The notes under the pieces are model-generated. The model was given only the letters and a program-made list of their open reading frames with translations. It was not told where the DNA came from and searched no databases. This document shows, one piece after another, positions 1 through 9,460 of a stretch of 64,000 nucleotides of DNA (positions are counted from its first letter, which is position 1; each line of letters starts with the position of its first letter). Both the position numbers and the translations under genes were made by a program. Location of the stretch: positions 806,001 to 870,000 of the forward strand of contig CBDFKF010000004.1 of assembly GCA_965248765.1 (NCBI GenBank), written 5' to 3'. The DNA is from CBDFKF01 sp965248765. Its GTDB lineage: Bacteria; Pseudomonadota; Alphaproteobacteria; VGEJ01.

Positions 1-2
1 TA

Positions 3-104
3 TATCCTTGGCCGTTCGGCCGGCCCCAGGCCATTACAATGGCGACCGGCGCCACCGCGGCGGTGGGCCTCTCGGCCGAGGCGAGATCGTCGCAGCCGGG
101 TTGA
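3..104 (+). CDS. C-terminal end of an unidentified gene, partial
   Basis: An open frame enters from the left edge of the window and stops with TGA at 102-104. That stop overlaps the TTG start proposed for the SDR gene in the four-base pattern TTGA, typical of translational coupling in bacterial operons. The 33 visible residues (ending GLSAEARSSQPG) match no family I recognise. It may be the tail of the gene preceding the SDR, but the stretch is too short to prove coding. Confidence 0.35.
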   Translation, partial: YPWPFGRPQAITMATGATAAVGLSAEARSSQPG

Positions 105-847
105 GCCGGATCGCGGTCGTCACCGGCGCAAGCCGCGGCATCGGTGCCGCGTGTGCGCGCCGTGCTGCAGATGACGGCTACGACATTTGCGTCAACTATC
201 TCGCCAGCCGTGACCGCGCCGAAGAGGTCGTGCAGTCGATCCACGCGGCCGGGCGCCGCGCCATCGCAGTTCAAGCCGATACCCGTATCGAGGCCGACGT
301 CGTTCGCCTGTTCGAGGCGGTCGACCGGGAGCTCGGCCCGCTGGATGCCCTTGTCAACAATGCCGGCACCCTGGGACGCCCCAGTAAGGTCGCGGACCTG
401 TCGGCAGCCGAGATCGACGCCGTCATGACCGCCAACGTGACGAGCTATTTCGTGTGCTCGCGCGAGGCCGTGCGGCGTATGTCTACTGCCACTGGCGGCG
501 CAGGTGGGGCGATCGTCAATGTCGCATCCGTTGCCTCGCGCATCGGCAGCCCCGGGCTCTATGTGCACTACGCGGCGTCCAAGGGCGCGGTCGATACCCT
601 CACCATCGGTCTTGCCAGAGAGGTCGCCGACCAAGGCATTCGCGTCAATGCGGTGCGCCCGGGCATGATCCACAGCGAGATCCGCGTTCGCGCCGGCCTG
701 CCCGACGGGGTCGAGGAGATTGCTCCGACCATACCGATGAAGCGGTACGGCGAACCGGACGAAGTGGCGGAGGCCGTGCTCTGGCTGCTGTCGGAGCGCG
801 CTTCCTATGTCACCGGCACGCTAATCGACATCTCCGGCGCGCGCTGA
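101..847 (+). CDS. SDR-family oxidoreductase (FabG-like)
   Basis: Short-chain dehydrogenase/reductase of about 248 residues, the usual length of classical SDRs. Visible motifs in order are the NAD(P)-binding TGASRGIG near the N terminus, NNAG about 80 residues later, and the catalytic Ser then YxxxK as YVHYAASK. The C terminus YVTGTLIDISGAR is typical of FabG-like enzymes. I chose the TTG at 101 because the Rossmann beta-strand follows at once and it overlaps an upstream stop; an in-frame TTG at 8 would add 31 unlikely residues. A D-2-hydroxyacid dehydrogenase gene follows 16 bases later with its own AGGAG. The substrate is unknown; the neighbours suggest a small hydroxy- or keto-acid. Confidence 0.85.
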   Translation: MSRIAVVTGASRGIGAACARRAADDGYDICVNYLASRDRAEEVVQSIHAAGRRAIAVQADTRIEADVVRLFEAVDRELGPLDALVNNAGTLGRPSKVADLSAAEIDAVMTANVTSYFVCSREAVRRMSTATGGAGGAIVNVASVASRIGSPGLYVHYAASKGAVDTLTIGLAREVADQGIRVNAVRPGMIHSEIRVRAGLPDGVEEIAPTIPMKRYGEPDEVAEAVLWLLSERASYVTGTLIDISGAR

Positions 848-863
848 ACAGGAGTCGAGCACG

Positions 864-1805
864 GTGGCCGAATCGAACGTCCAGGTCCTCTTCGGCTCCT
901 CGAACGACGACCCGGTTGCCTGGGGCAAGGCCCTGCGCCGTGCGTTCCCGCCGATTGAGCTTCGCGTGTGGCCCGACATCGGCGAGGCCGATCGTATCGA
1001 AGCGGCGCTGGTGTGGGAGTTCGAAGCGGGCCGTTTGAAGGATTTTCCGAACCTCAAGGGAATCGTCTCCTTGGGCGCGGGCATCGAACACCTGACAAGC
1101 GATCCAGAGCTCCCCGATGTCCCTATAGCGCGCATTGTCGATCCCGTCGTGACAGCACAGATGAGCGAGTACGCCATCTTCTCGGTGCTTCGCCACCACC
1201 GCCTAATGCCCGCATACGCCGCGGATGAAGCGGCAGGACGGTGGGTGCCTCAGGCACCGCCCCATACCGCCGGGACAACCGTGGGCATTCTCGGACTTGG
1301 AATCATCGGACGCGATATCGCCGCGAAGCTCCAGACGATCGGTTTTCGCGTCCTGGGCTGGAGCCGGACCGAGAAATCGCTACCGGATGTTCGCTGCTTC
1401 GCCGGCGAGGCCGGCCTGTTAGCGATGGTGGCGGAGACCCAGATGCTCGTTTGCATCCTGCCGCTGACACCCCAAACCCGCCGCATCATTGATGCCCGCG
1501 CCCTGGCCGCCCTGCCCAGTGGTGCTTTCGTCATCAACTTCGCGCGCGGCGGTCACGTGGTCGAGGACGATCTCCTCGCCGCCGTCGAATCCGGCCATAT
1601 CGCCGGGGCGATGCTCGACGTGTTCGCCGAGGAGCCGCTTCCACCCGGCCATCCGTTCTGGGCCCATCCGCGAATCACTGTGACCCCGCACATCGCGGCG
1701 ATCGGCCTCGCCGAGGACGCGGCGCCCCAGGTGGCTGAGAACATCCGTCGTGCCCTGGCCGGCGAGCGCCTGATCAACCAGATCGACCGGACGCTCGGCT
1801 ACTGA
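864..1805 (+). CDS. D-2-hydroxyacid dehydrogenase, GhrA-like
   Basis: NAD(P)-dependent D-2-hydroxyacid dehydrogenase, 313 residues, closest in pattern to glyoxylate/hydroxypyruvate reductase A. The nucleotide-binding fingerprint is GILGLGIIGRDIA. The catalytic Arg-Glu-His triad can be placed in NFARGGHVVEDDLL, DVFAEEPLPPGHPFW and VTPHIAA. The start is GTG with AGGAG about ten bases upstream. It lies directly downstream of the SDR gene, and its last 7 bases overlap the end of the convergent ketopantoate-reductase-like gene. The family reduces 2-oxo acids in the cytoplasm; the exact substrate is inferred, not shown. Confidence 0.85.
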   Translation: MAESNVQVLFGSSNDDPVAWGKALRRAFPPIELRVWPDIGEADRIEAALVWEFEAGRLKDFPNLKGIVSLGAGIEHLTSDPELPDVPIARIVDPVVTAQMSEYAIFSVLRHHRLMPAYAADEAAGRWVPQAPPHTAGTTVGILGLGIIGRDIAAKLQTIGFRVLGWSRTEKSLPDVRCFAGEAGLLAMVAETQMLVCILPLTPQTRRIIDARALAALPSGAFVINFARGGHVVEDDLLAAVESGHIAGAMLDVFAEEPLPPGHPFWAHPRITVTPHIAAIGLAEDAAPQVAENIRRALAGERLINQIDRTLGY

Positions 1806-2743
1806 GCGGCAACTTTGCTGGCGTCGGCAAAGCCGGCCTCGCGCACTTTCAAAAGGGCGACGATCACGTCGGTGTGCGGCGTCGGCACACCCAGCCGGCG
1901 CCCCTCGGCCGCAACCGCGCCATTGATGGCATCGATCTCAGCCGGTTGCTTGGCCAGGTGGTCGAGCAGCAGCGACGGGCGCGAGCCCGGAATCCCCCCG
2001 CCGAATTGGGTGACGTGGGCGATGGGATCGTCGAAATCGAGATCGATCCCCTTGGCCACCGCTACCGCATAGGCCTCACGCGCGAGCGCCTGCGCCACCG
2101 ACCACGAGTCCTCGTTGGCCATGACCTCGCCCACCGTCAACCAGGTCGCCGCACACGTGCCACTGAAGCACGCGTTGCAGATCAGCTTCTCCCAGATCAT
2201 GCGGCCAATGTCGTCGTAGGCCTTCACCGTGAACCCTGCGCCCTGCCACACCTCGGCCAGCTTCTCGACGCGGGGCGTGACCGCTCCCTCCATCTCGCCG
2301 AAGCGGACGAGGTGCCAACCGTGATGATGGGCGTGGCCAGGCCCGCGTATCGACGCGCCGAAGCCGCCCACCACGCCGATTACCGGCGGTTGGTCTCCGA
2401 GCACCCGGCGCACTTTGTCGGCGCTGCCGAGGCCGTTTTGGATGGTCACCACCGTCGTCTCGGTGCCGATCAACGGCGCCGCATCGTGGGCGGCCGCCTC
2501 CACGTCCATTGCCTTGGTGGCAATGATCACGTGGTCGCACACGCTCGCCTCGGCAGCCACGGTGGTCGCCGAGAGGTTCACCGTTCGATCGCCGCTGGCA
2601 CCGCTGACTCGCAGACCGCCAGAGCGAATGGCGCCGACGTGGTCGCGCCAGATGTCGATGGCCCACACCTCGTGGCCGGCGGCGCGCAAAAGCCCGGCAT
2701 ACACCGAGCCCATCGCGCCGGTACCGACGACGGCAATCTTCAT
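1799..2743 (-). CDS. 2-dehydropantoate 2-reductase-like (ApbA/PanE family) protein
   Basis: ApbA/PanE-family protein of 314 residues. The start was set at the ATG immediately before the NADP-binding motif MKIAVVGTGAMGS; upstream in-frame codons give a non-conserved extension. IQNGLGS and the IWEKLICN segment carrying the conserved lysine fit ketopantoate reductase. PanE makes pantoate for CoA, but many family members in catabolic clusters act on other 2-oxo acids. Here the gene sits four bases downstream of a ThDP-enzyme gene on the same strand rather than with panB or panC, so a catabolic role is equally likely. A panE symbol is not justified. Confidence 0.8.
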   Translation of the reverse strand: MKIAVVGTGAMGSVYAGLLRAAGHEVWAIDIWRDHVGAIRSGGLRVSGASGDRTVNLSATTVAAEASVCDHVIIATKAMDVEAAAHDAAPLIGTETTVVTIQNGLGSADKVRRVLGDQPPVIGVVGGFGASIRGPGHAHHHGWHLVRFGEMEGAVTPRVEKLAEVWQGAGFTVKAYDDIGRMIWEKLICNACFSGTCAATWLTVGEVMANEDSWSVAQALAREAYAVAVAKGIDLDFDDPIAHVTQFGGGIPGSRPSLLLDHLAKQPAEIDAINGAVAAEGRRLGVPTPHTDVIVALLKVREAGFADASKVAAQ

Positions 2744-2747
2744 GGCC

Positions 2748-4448
2748 TCACACCTTCCGCAGCCCAGCCGCTTCGTACCGGGTGACCGGTGGGATCGCCT
2801 CACGACTGACGACGAGATCGAGCACGGCCGGCAAGCCCGATTCCTCGGCCCGCCGGAGCGCTGGAGCGAACTCGCCCGGTTCGGTCACCCGCTCGCCGTA
2901 GCAGCCGAATGCGCGCGCCACTTCCGCGTAGTCAATGTCGATGAACTCGGTCGCGGCCGGACACATCTCGCCGTGGACGTACTTCTGAACGTGGTATTCG
3001 AACGCCAACGCGCCATTGTTCATCACCATCTGGACGGCCGGCGTGCCGAGCCGTCGCGCGGTCTCAAGGTCAGCGAGGTGGTAGCCGATGCCGCCATCGC
3101 CGGTCAGACCAAAGACCCGTCGCGACGCCCCGGCCGCCAGCTTGGCGCCGAACGTCGCCGGAAACGCCCAGCCGAGCGAGCCCGCCGCTCGCAATGTGTT
3201 GCGGCCAGCCTCCTTCTGGTCGAGCAACGTCGCCGTCCACACCGCCATATAACCGGTGTCGGCCACGATCACGTCATCGCCCCCGAGATGCTCATTCAAC
3301 ACCGCAAGCACCGCGTATGGGCTCATCCGGCCCTCGATCATCCCATCGCCCACCATCCCGGCAACTTGCTCCCGCCAAGCGCGGAGGTTGGCCTGTACAC
3401 CCGCCGTCCAATCGCGCCAGCGGTCGGCGAGGTTGGCGCCCGCGGCAGCATCGGTCAGCATCCTGAGCGTAACGGCAGCATCCGCCGCAATCGATATTTC
3501 CTCAACATAAGTGCGCCCGAGCGTCACCGGATCGACATCGATGTGAACGATGCGGGTCCCCGGCCTCGGGACCTGGAAAACATCGGTCTCCATCGAGCCG
3601 AGCCTGGTGCCGACGGCAAGGCAGAGATCGCACGCCGCCAGCGTCTCGTTGGCGACCCGTCGCGAATAACGGCCGGCGGTGCCGACCGCGAGTGGATGGA
3701 TATCGGCGATGCCACCCTTGCCCGACATCGTGGTGACGACCGGTACCCCGACCGCTTCGGCGAGGGCCGTGAGGTCGTCCCAGGCGCTGGCCAGAAGCAC
3801 CCCGCCGCCTGCATAGATGACGGGGCGCGCGGCACTGGAAAGCGCCGCGATCACGCGTTCCACGTCATCGGGCACTGGCGCGGCGCGGCTCGCCGGAATG
3901 GTGAGGCAGTTAGGCTCGGCACGGATATCGTTCTCTTCCCCGGCCTTCAAGCCGAACCAATCGCTCGGGATGCCGAGGTACACCGGCCCAGGCCGACCGC
4001 TGACCGCGGCCCGAATCGCGGTCCGCAACACATCGCCAATACGCTCGGGCCGCGGCAGATTGCCGGCCCATTTGGTCATCGGCGGAAACATCGGCAGTTG
4101 TTCGACCTCCTGGTACTCCAGGCGATGGCGGGTAGCGGTCGTCGTCGTGCCGCTGATGGCGATCAGCGGACTATTAGCCCAGTAGGCATCGATGATCGAG
4201 GCGGGCAGAAAGGTCGCGCCCGGACCGTATTGGACGATGCCGAAGGTCGGCTGGCCGGTCAGGCGCGCGAAGGCATCGCCCATCGCCAGGACCGAGCGCT
4301 CGCTGCGGCCCAACACGACCTCGATGCCCTCGTGGTTGTGGGCGTGGATCAGCGGATCTTGGGGCGCGCCGGTGAAGGTGAATAGGTGCGTCGCACCGTA
4401 CGCCTTCATGGTCTTGGCGATCACTTGAGCGACCGTGAGCTCTGACAT
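2748..4448 (-). CDS. Thiamine-diphosphate enzyme, acetolactate-synthase large-subunit-like
   Basis: 566-residue ThDP-dependent enzyme with the three-domain layout of acetolactate synthase, glyoxylate carboligase and benzoylformate decarboxylase. The N-terminal domain carries GRSERSVLAMGDAFAR, placing the conserved catalytic glutamate. The C-terminal domain carries the ThDP/Mg motif GDGGIGYHL followed about 25 residues later by NN. The chosen ATG is preceded by a strong GGGAGGGG. It is probably co-transcribed with the ketopantoate-reductase-like gene (4-base gap) and divergent from the GMC oxidoreductase gene. No regulatory-subunit gene (ilvH) lies nearby, arguing against branched-chain amino acid biosynthesis. 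The actual 2-oxo acid cannot be deduced. Confidence 0.82.
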   Translation of the reverse strand: MSELTVAQVIAKTMKAYGATHLFTFTGAPQDPLIHAHNHEGIEVVLGRSERSVLAMGDAFARLTGQPTFGIVQYGPGATFLPASIIDAYWANSPLIAISGTTTTATRHRLEYQEVEQLPMFPPMTKWAGNLPRPERIGDVLRTAIRAAVSGRPGPVYLGIPSDWFGLKAGEENDIRAEPNCLTIPASRAAPVPDDVERVIAALSSAARPVIYAGGGVLLASAWDDLTALAEAVGVPVVTTMSGKGGIADIHPLAVGTAGRYSRRVANETLAACDLCLAVGTRLGSMETDVFQVPRPGTRIVHIDVDPVTLGRTYVEEISIAADAAVTLRMLTDAAAGANLADRWRDWTAGVQANLRAWREQVAGMVGDGMIEGRMSPYAVLAVLNEHLGGDDVIVADTGYMAVWTATLLDQKEAGRNTLRAAGSLGWAFPATFGAKLAAGASRRVFGLTGDGGIGYHLADLETARRLGTPAVQMVMNNGALAFEYHVQKYVHGEMCPAATEFIDIDYAEVARAFGCYGERVTEPGEFAPALRRAEESGLPAVLDLVVSREAIPPVTRYEAAGLRKV

Positions 4449-4574
4449 CGACCCCTCCCTGCCCCGCCGCCTCGTGCTCGGGCGCGCCACTGTGGGGCAC
4501 CGTATCGGGCGAGTCCAGCCGAGCCAGCGGGTACCGTATACTGCAGGCGTCACGCCCGGACGGAGAGACGCCCG

Positions 4575-6176
4575 ATGAGCGACGACGCGTTCGACGACGA
4601 GATCGCCGCCGTTACTTTCGACGAGGATGACGATTCGGTGGTGGTCGTCATCGGCTCGGGTGCCGGCGGCGGGACCCTCGGCCACGAGCTGTGCGAAAAG
4701 GGCATCGACGTCGTGATGCTTGACGCCGGGCCGCGCTACAAGCTCACCGATTTCGAGAACGACGAATACGCGATGGCGGCCAAGCTCAATTGGCAAGACC
4801 AGCGCATCGTTCAGGGCAGCGGCCGGATCGCGCGAGACTGGCCCGCGTCGCCGACATTGGTGGTCAAAGCGGTCGGCGGCTCGACCGTGCACTGGGCCGC
4901 GGTGGCGCTGCGCGGCCGGCCGGACGAGTTCCGCCCACGTTCGGTCTATGGCGACGTCGACGGCGCCGACCTGATGGACTGGCCCTTCCCCTTCGAGGAG
5001 CTCGAACCCTACTACGTCCGCGCCGAAGACAAACTCGGCGTGACCGGGACCAACGACATCCCTCCACTACCGCCGAACAACAACTTCCGGCTCATGGCTG
5101 CCGGCGCGCGCCGGCTCGGCTATCGCGAGATCTGCCCCGGCCACATGGCCGTGAACTCCGTCCCCCGCGACGGCCGCAACGCCTGCGACCAGATTGGCTT
5201 TTGCATGCAGGGCTGCCGCTCTGGCGCCAAGTGGTCGACTCTCTATTCCGAGATCCCGAAGGCCGAAGCGACGGGACACCTGGAGGTGCGCGCGAATTGC
5301 ATGGTGCTGCACGTGGAGCACGGCCCGGACGGCCGGGTCACCGGCGTCGTCTACGCCGATCGGGACGGAACCCAACACCAGCAGAAGGCGCGAGTCGTCG
5401 CGATTGCGGGGAACGCGATCGAGAGTGCACGGCTTCTCCTCAATTCGGCCTCCAACGTCTTCCCCGACGGGCTTGCCAACTCCTCCGGTTACGTCGGCAG
5501 GTACTACACTCGCCACACCGTCGGCTACGGCTACGGCGTCTACGACAAGCCGGTGAACTTCCATCGTGGCACCACCTGCGCCGGGGTCGTCGAGGACCAT
5601 CGCGCGCACGCGGGCGCACGCGGTTTTGCCGGCGGCTACATCCTCGGCGCCATGGCGCTCGGCCTTCCCCTGTACGCTGCCTTTACCGCGCCGGGCGCCT
5701 GGGGCAGCGCGTTCGCCGCCGATGTCGAGGCCTATAACTACGTCGCCGGTATCTTCGCCAATGGCGAGGACATGCCGATGGCCGGCAACTCGGTTGGCCT
5801 GCACCCGAGCGAGCGCGATCAGTACGGTCTACCGGTCCCCCTCATCACTATCGACGACCATCCCAACGACGTCGCCATGCGCAACCACGCCATGTGCGCC
5901 GCGACCGAGATTCAGTTGGCAGCCGGGGCGAGCCGGGTCATTGAGTGTCCGCCGATGCCGGGCTCCCACAACATGGGCACGAGCCGCATGAGCAAGAGTC
6001 CGCGCGATGGGGTATGCAACGGCTGGGGCCAGACCTACGATATCCCCAATCTGTTCGTCTCCGACGGCAGCCAGTTCACGACCTCGGGCAGCGGCAACCC
6101 GACGCTGACCATCGTCGCGCTCGCCATCCGCCAGGCCGATTATCTGGGCGAGGCGATGCGTACCAACACGATCTGA
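4575..6176 (+). CDS. GMC-family FAD-dependent oxidoreductase
   Basis: Glucose-methanol-choline type flavoprotein of 533 residues. The dinucleotide-binding motif IGSGAGGG begins at about residue 26. The C-terminal GMC domain shows GSHNMGTSRM, which carries the active-site His region, and SGSGNPTLTI near the end. The start is ATG with GGAGAG nine bases upstream. These enzymes oxidise alcohols or sugars and often pass electrons to a cytochrome c subunit, but no such gene is next to it. It is transcribed away from the ThDP operon, with a 126-bp shared intergenic region that presumably holds divergent promoters. The substrate is unknown. Confidence 0.85.
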   Translation: MSDDAFDDEIAAVTFDEDDDSVVVVIGSGAGGGTLGHELCEKGIDVVMLDAGPRYKLTDFENDEYAMAAKLNWQDQRIVQGSGRIARDWPASPTLVVKAVGGSTVHWAAVALRGRPDEFRPRSVYGDVDGADLMDWPFPFEELEPYYVRAEDKLGVTGTNDIPPLPPNNNFRLMAAGARRLGYREICPGHMAVNSVPRDGRNACDQIGFCMQGCRSGAKWSTLYSEIPKAEATGHLEVRANCMVLHVEHGPDGRVTGVVYADRDGTQHQQKARVVAIAGNAIESARLLLNSASNVFPDGLANSSGYVGRYYTRHTVGYGYGVYDKPVNFHRGTTCAGVVEDHRAHAGARGFAGGYILGAMALGLPLYAAFTAPGAWGSAFAADVEAYNYVAGIFANGEDMPMAGNSVGLHPSERDQYGLPVPLITIDDHPNDVAMRNHAMCAATEIQLAAGASRVIECPPMPGSHNMGTSRMSKSPRDGVCNGWGQTYDIPNLFVSDGSQFTTSGSGNPTLTIVALAIRQADYLGEAMRTNTI

Positions 6177-6189
6177 CCCGTAACGACGT

Positions 6190-7854
6190 CTAACTCTTGG
6201 CGGCAGCCTTGGCCCAGGTATCGCGCAGTGCGATTGTGCGGTTGAAGACTGGGTGGTCGGGCCTCGAGTCGAGGTCGAGGCAGAAGTAGCCGAGCCGTTC
6301 GAACTGCACCGTCTCGCCGGGCCGCGCCTCGGCGAGGCTGGGCTCAAGCCGACAGCCCTCGAGGACCGTGAGCGACTCGGGGTTGAGATTAGCGGCCATG
6401 TCACCGTCGGCCCCGGGATCAGGCCGCATGAATAGCGGGTCGTAGAGGCGTACCTCGGCCGGAACGGCATGCGCGACTGATACCCAGTGCAACGTCGCCT
6501 TAACCTTGCGCCCGTCGGGTGACTTGCCGCCGCGGCTCGCCGCATCGTAGGTGCAGCGCAGCTCGCTCACCTCGCCGGCGGCATCCTTGATGACCTCCTG
6601 GCAGGTGATGAAGTAGGCATAACGCAGCCTGACCTCGCGCCCGGGCGCCAGGCGAAAGAACTTGCGCGGCGGGTCCTCCATGAAGTCCTCGCGCTCGATA
6701 TAGATCTCGCGCCCGAACGGCACCATGCGGGTGCCGGCGCTGGCATCCTCGGGGTTGTTGACCGCTTCGAGCTCTTCGGTCGCGTCTTCCGCGTAATTCT
6801 CGATGACGACCTTGAGCGGGCGGAGGACGGCGCTGCGCCGCAGGGCGGTCTGGTTCAGGAGCTCGCGGATGCTGTAGTCCAGCGACGCGGCCTCGACCAC
6901 GGCGTCGCTTTTGGTTACGCCGATGCGGCCGATGAAGTGGCGGATCGCCTCGGGCGGCACACCGCGCCGACGGAGGCCTGACAGGCTCGGCATACGCGGA
7001 TCATCCCAGCCGGCCACGTACCCCGCCTGCACCAGCTCGGTGAGCCGCCGCTTCGACAGCACGGTGTAAGAGAGGTTGAGCCGTGCGAACTCGTACTGAT
7101 ACGGCCGGATCGGCGTTGGCAGGTTGTCGATGAGCCAATCGTAAAGCGGGCGGTGATCCTCGAACTCGAGCGTGCATAGCGAATGGGTAACGCCTTCGAT
7201 GGCATCGGACTGCCCATGGGCAAAATCGTACGTGGGGTAAATGCACCACACATCGCCCGTGCGCGGGTGATGGGCATGGAGGATGCGGTAGAGGACTGGA
7301 TCGCGCAGGTTGATGTTGCCGGAGGCCATGTCGATCTTGGCCCGCAGCACGCGTGCCCCGTCGGCGAACTCGCCTGCCCGCATCCGGCGAAAGAGGTCGA
7401 GGCTCTCAGGCATCGGCCGCTCGCGGTAGGGACTGTTCCGGCCGGGCTCCGTCAGCGTCCCACGGTGCGCGCGGATCTCCTCCTGCGTGAGATCATCGAC
7501 GTATGCCTTGCCGTGCTCGATCAGGTACGCGGCCCATTCGTACAGCCGCTCGAAGTGATCCGAGGCGAAGTAAAGGTGCTCGCCCCAATCGAAGCCCAGC
7601 CAGCGCACGTCCGCCTCGATGCTCTCGATAAACTCCTGCTCTTCCTTGGTCGGATTGGTATCGTCAAAGCGGAGGTGGCAGCGCCCGCCGAACTCTGCCG
7701 CAACGCCGAAGTTCAGGCAGATCGACTTGGCATGCCCGATGTGAAGATAGCCATTGGGCTCTGGGGGAAACCGCGTGACCACGGTCTCGACGTCGCTCGC
7801 GCGGACGATGTCGCGGATGAAGTCCCGGCTCTCGGTCGCAGCGGCGTCGGTCAC
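6190..7854 (-). CDS. glnS: Glutamine--tRNA ligase
   Basis: Class I aminoacyl-tRNA synthetase charging tRNA-Gln, 554 residues. The N-terminal PPEPNGYLHIGHAKS contains the HIGH motif, and VLSKRRL is the KMSKS-equivalent loop; the C-terminal half is the beta-barrel anticodon-binding region. Many alphaproteobacteria lack GlnRS and use GatCAB amidation, so its presence is informative. Proteobacterial glnS is generally considered of eukaryotic origin through transfer. It ends 14 bases from the convergent GMC gene and is a housekeeping gene set among accessory ones. Confidence 0.95.
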   Translation of the reverse strand: MTDAAATESRDFIRDIVRASDVETVVTRFPPEPNGYLHIGHAKSICLNFGVAAEFGGRCHLRFDDTNPTKEEQEFIESIEADVRWLGFDWGEHLYFASDHFERLYEWAAYLIEHGKAYVDDLTQEEIRAHRGTLTEPGRNSPYRERPMPESLDLFRRMRAGEFADGARVLRAKIDMASGNINLRDPVLYRILHAHHPRTGDVWCIYPTYDFAHGQSDAIEGVTHSLCTLEFEDHRPLYDWLIDNLPTPIRPYQYEFARLNLSYTVLSKRRLTELVQAGYVAGWDDPRMPSLSGLRRRGVPPEAIRHFIGRIGVTKSDAVVEAASLDYSIRELLNQTALRRSAVLRPLKVVIENYAEDATEELEAVNNPEDASAGTRMVPFGREIYIEREDFMEDPPRKFFRLAPGREVRLRYAYFITCQEVIKDAAGEVSELRCTYDAASRGGKSPDGRKVKATLHWVSVAHAVPAEVRLYDPLFMRPDPGADGDMAANLNPESLTVLEGCRLEPSLAEARPGETVQFERLGYFCLDLDSRPDHPVFNRTIALRDTWAKAAAKS

Positions 7855-7958
7855 TTCCGATACTCCGTATCGAGGCCATTCCCCGGGGATAGTACGGGCG
7901 AGCGCAGGCCAAAGAAAAGCGCGGCAGGCCTCGTCGATACAGCGCCGGCGCGCGGGAC

Positions 7959-9317
7959 CTATTCGGGCGGGAGGCCGTTGTCGAAGCAGTAGTAAACGGT
8001 CTGGAACGGCTCGCGCAGGGCGATCACATCGGCCGCGACGGCCTTCGGGTCCTCGCCCTCGATCAACACGCGGGCGATGAAGCCGGCGATCTCGCGCATC
8101 TCGGCCTCGTACATGCCGAGACGCGTCACTTCGATCGTGCCGATCCTGAGCCCGCTCGGTCGGTCCCAGTCGTCAGGCCGATCGTGCGGTAGGAGGTTCT
8201 TGTTGGTGATCACGTTGGCCTCGGCAAGCCGATGCGCGACCTCGAGGCCGCCGCCGAAGCCGCCGACATCGCCGATCACCTGGTGGGTCTCGGTGAAGCC
8301 CTTGTGGGCACACAACACAGGGACTCCGCGCTCATGCAGCGCCGCAGCGAGCGCCTGCGCGTTCTTCACGATCTGGCCCATGTAGACCGGACCGAACTCC
8401 AGCATCTCGGCGGCCGAGGCAGCGAGCGCCGCGACCCGATTCACCTGGTGGGTGGCAACGAGCACTGGGAAAACGGTCTCCATCAGCGCATCGTTGAGAC
8501 CCGAATCGTTCCACAGCATGATGCCGCTCTGCGGGCCGCTGAAGGTCTTGCCGGCCGAGCCGGTCATGATATCCGCGCCCTCAACCAACGGGTCCTGAAA
8601 CAGGCCGGCGGCGATCAGCCCGAGCTGATGAGCGCCGTCGAAGAACAGCCGCCCGCCCCATTCCGCCAACACGTCCTTCATCTCTTGGAGCGGCAGCGGA
8701 AAGAGCGTCATGGTCAGGCCGAGCGCTACCAGCTTCGGCCGGATGAGCGGGGCGGTACGCCGGAATAGGTCGATATCGACGGTCAGCTCATCGGCATCGA
8801 ACGGGACATCGACGATCTGCAGCCCGCGCACGCCGGCCGGACCGTCGCCGCGGTTGCTGGAGTGTCCGCCGACCGGCTGAGCCACGCTCATGACGACATC
8901 GCCAGGCTCAGTCAGCGCGTTGTAGACCGCCATATTGCCAAGCATGCTCCCCATCAACCGGTGCTCGGCGTAGCGACACCGAAAGACTCTTTTCAGGAGC
9001 TCAATGCATATGGCCTCGATTTCGTCGATGTGCTGGGTGCCGGCAAACCAGCGATTGACCTTGCCGATGTGGCCTTCCGCTGCCCGAGTGCCGACCTCGG
9101 AAGCAAGCAGCTGCCGCACGGTCGGGCTGGTCGGCGCCTCCGGTGCCAGCAAGTTAATGCACTGTCGTCCGCGCCAATCCTCATTGCGGCCGACCGCGGC
9201 GAGCAACTGATCCTTCATCGCCTCGGGCGAGTTGCAGGCGGCTAGCAAGTCGTGCGTATGTTGCAGAACTTCCGCATCGTGCAGCTCGGATTGGCCGGCT
9301 GCCGCAGCGTCAGTCAT
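7959..9317 (-). CDS. Divergent SHMT-like PLP-dependent enzyme
   Basis: 452-residue fold-type I PLP enzyme related to serine hydroxymethyltransferase but clearly diverged. The PLP lysine lies in GSAGKTFSGPQSG, where GlyA has the HKTLRGPRGG pattern. FFDGAHQLGL corresponds to DMAHFAGL, and RIGTIEVTRLGM to the GlyA segment around RxGTxAxTTRG. The canonical GSQAN cofactor segment is SMLGNMAVYNAL here. A good GGAGGAG precedes the ATG. Two other SHMT-type genes occur in the window (37.2 and 47.4 kb), and canonical GlyA is the former, so this one probably has a different substrate, for example a 2-methylserine-like or 3-hydroxy amino acid. That is inference only. Confidence 0.72.
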   Translation of the reverse strand: MTDAAAAGQSELHDAEVLQHTHDLLAACNSPEAMKDQLLAAVGRNEDWRGRQCINLLAPEAPTSPTVRQLLASEVGTRAAEGHIGKVNRWFAGTQHIDEIEAICIELLKRVFRCRYAEHRLMGSMLGNMAVYNALTEPGDVVMSVAQPVGGHSSNRGDGPAGVRGLQIVDVPFDADELTVDIDLFRRTAPLIRPKLVALGLTMTLFPLPLQEMKDVLAEWGGRLFFDGAHQLGLIAAGLFQDPLVEGADIMTGSAGKTFSGPQSGIMLWNDSGLNDALMETVFPVLVATHQVNRVAALAASAAEMLEFGPVYMGQIVKNAQALAAALHERGVPVLCAHKGFTETHQVIGDVGGFGGGLEVAHRLAEANVITNKNLLPHDRPDDWDRPSGLRIGTIEVTRLGMYEAEMREIAGFIARVLIEGEDPKAVAADVIALREPFQTVYYCFDNGLPPE

Positions 9318-9460
9318 CGGCTCCTCCCTGACAAAGGACGCCGAGTATACGGGCTTGGCCGCGGACCGTCCCGTGACGTCCCGATCTTCACCCGATCAGC
9401 CACGAGCGGCTTTGCCGAGTTTGGACACTGCTGAGGCGTTCACCTCAGACCCGTGGTCTG

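Noticed and set aside
2415..4385. Very long plus-strand open frame (656 codons) opposite the ThDP enzyme gene
   Set aside because: It runs antisense to a gene with clear ThDP motifs; its product has no domain pattern and is rich in Arg and Gly, as expected from GC-rich antisense codon bias.
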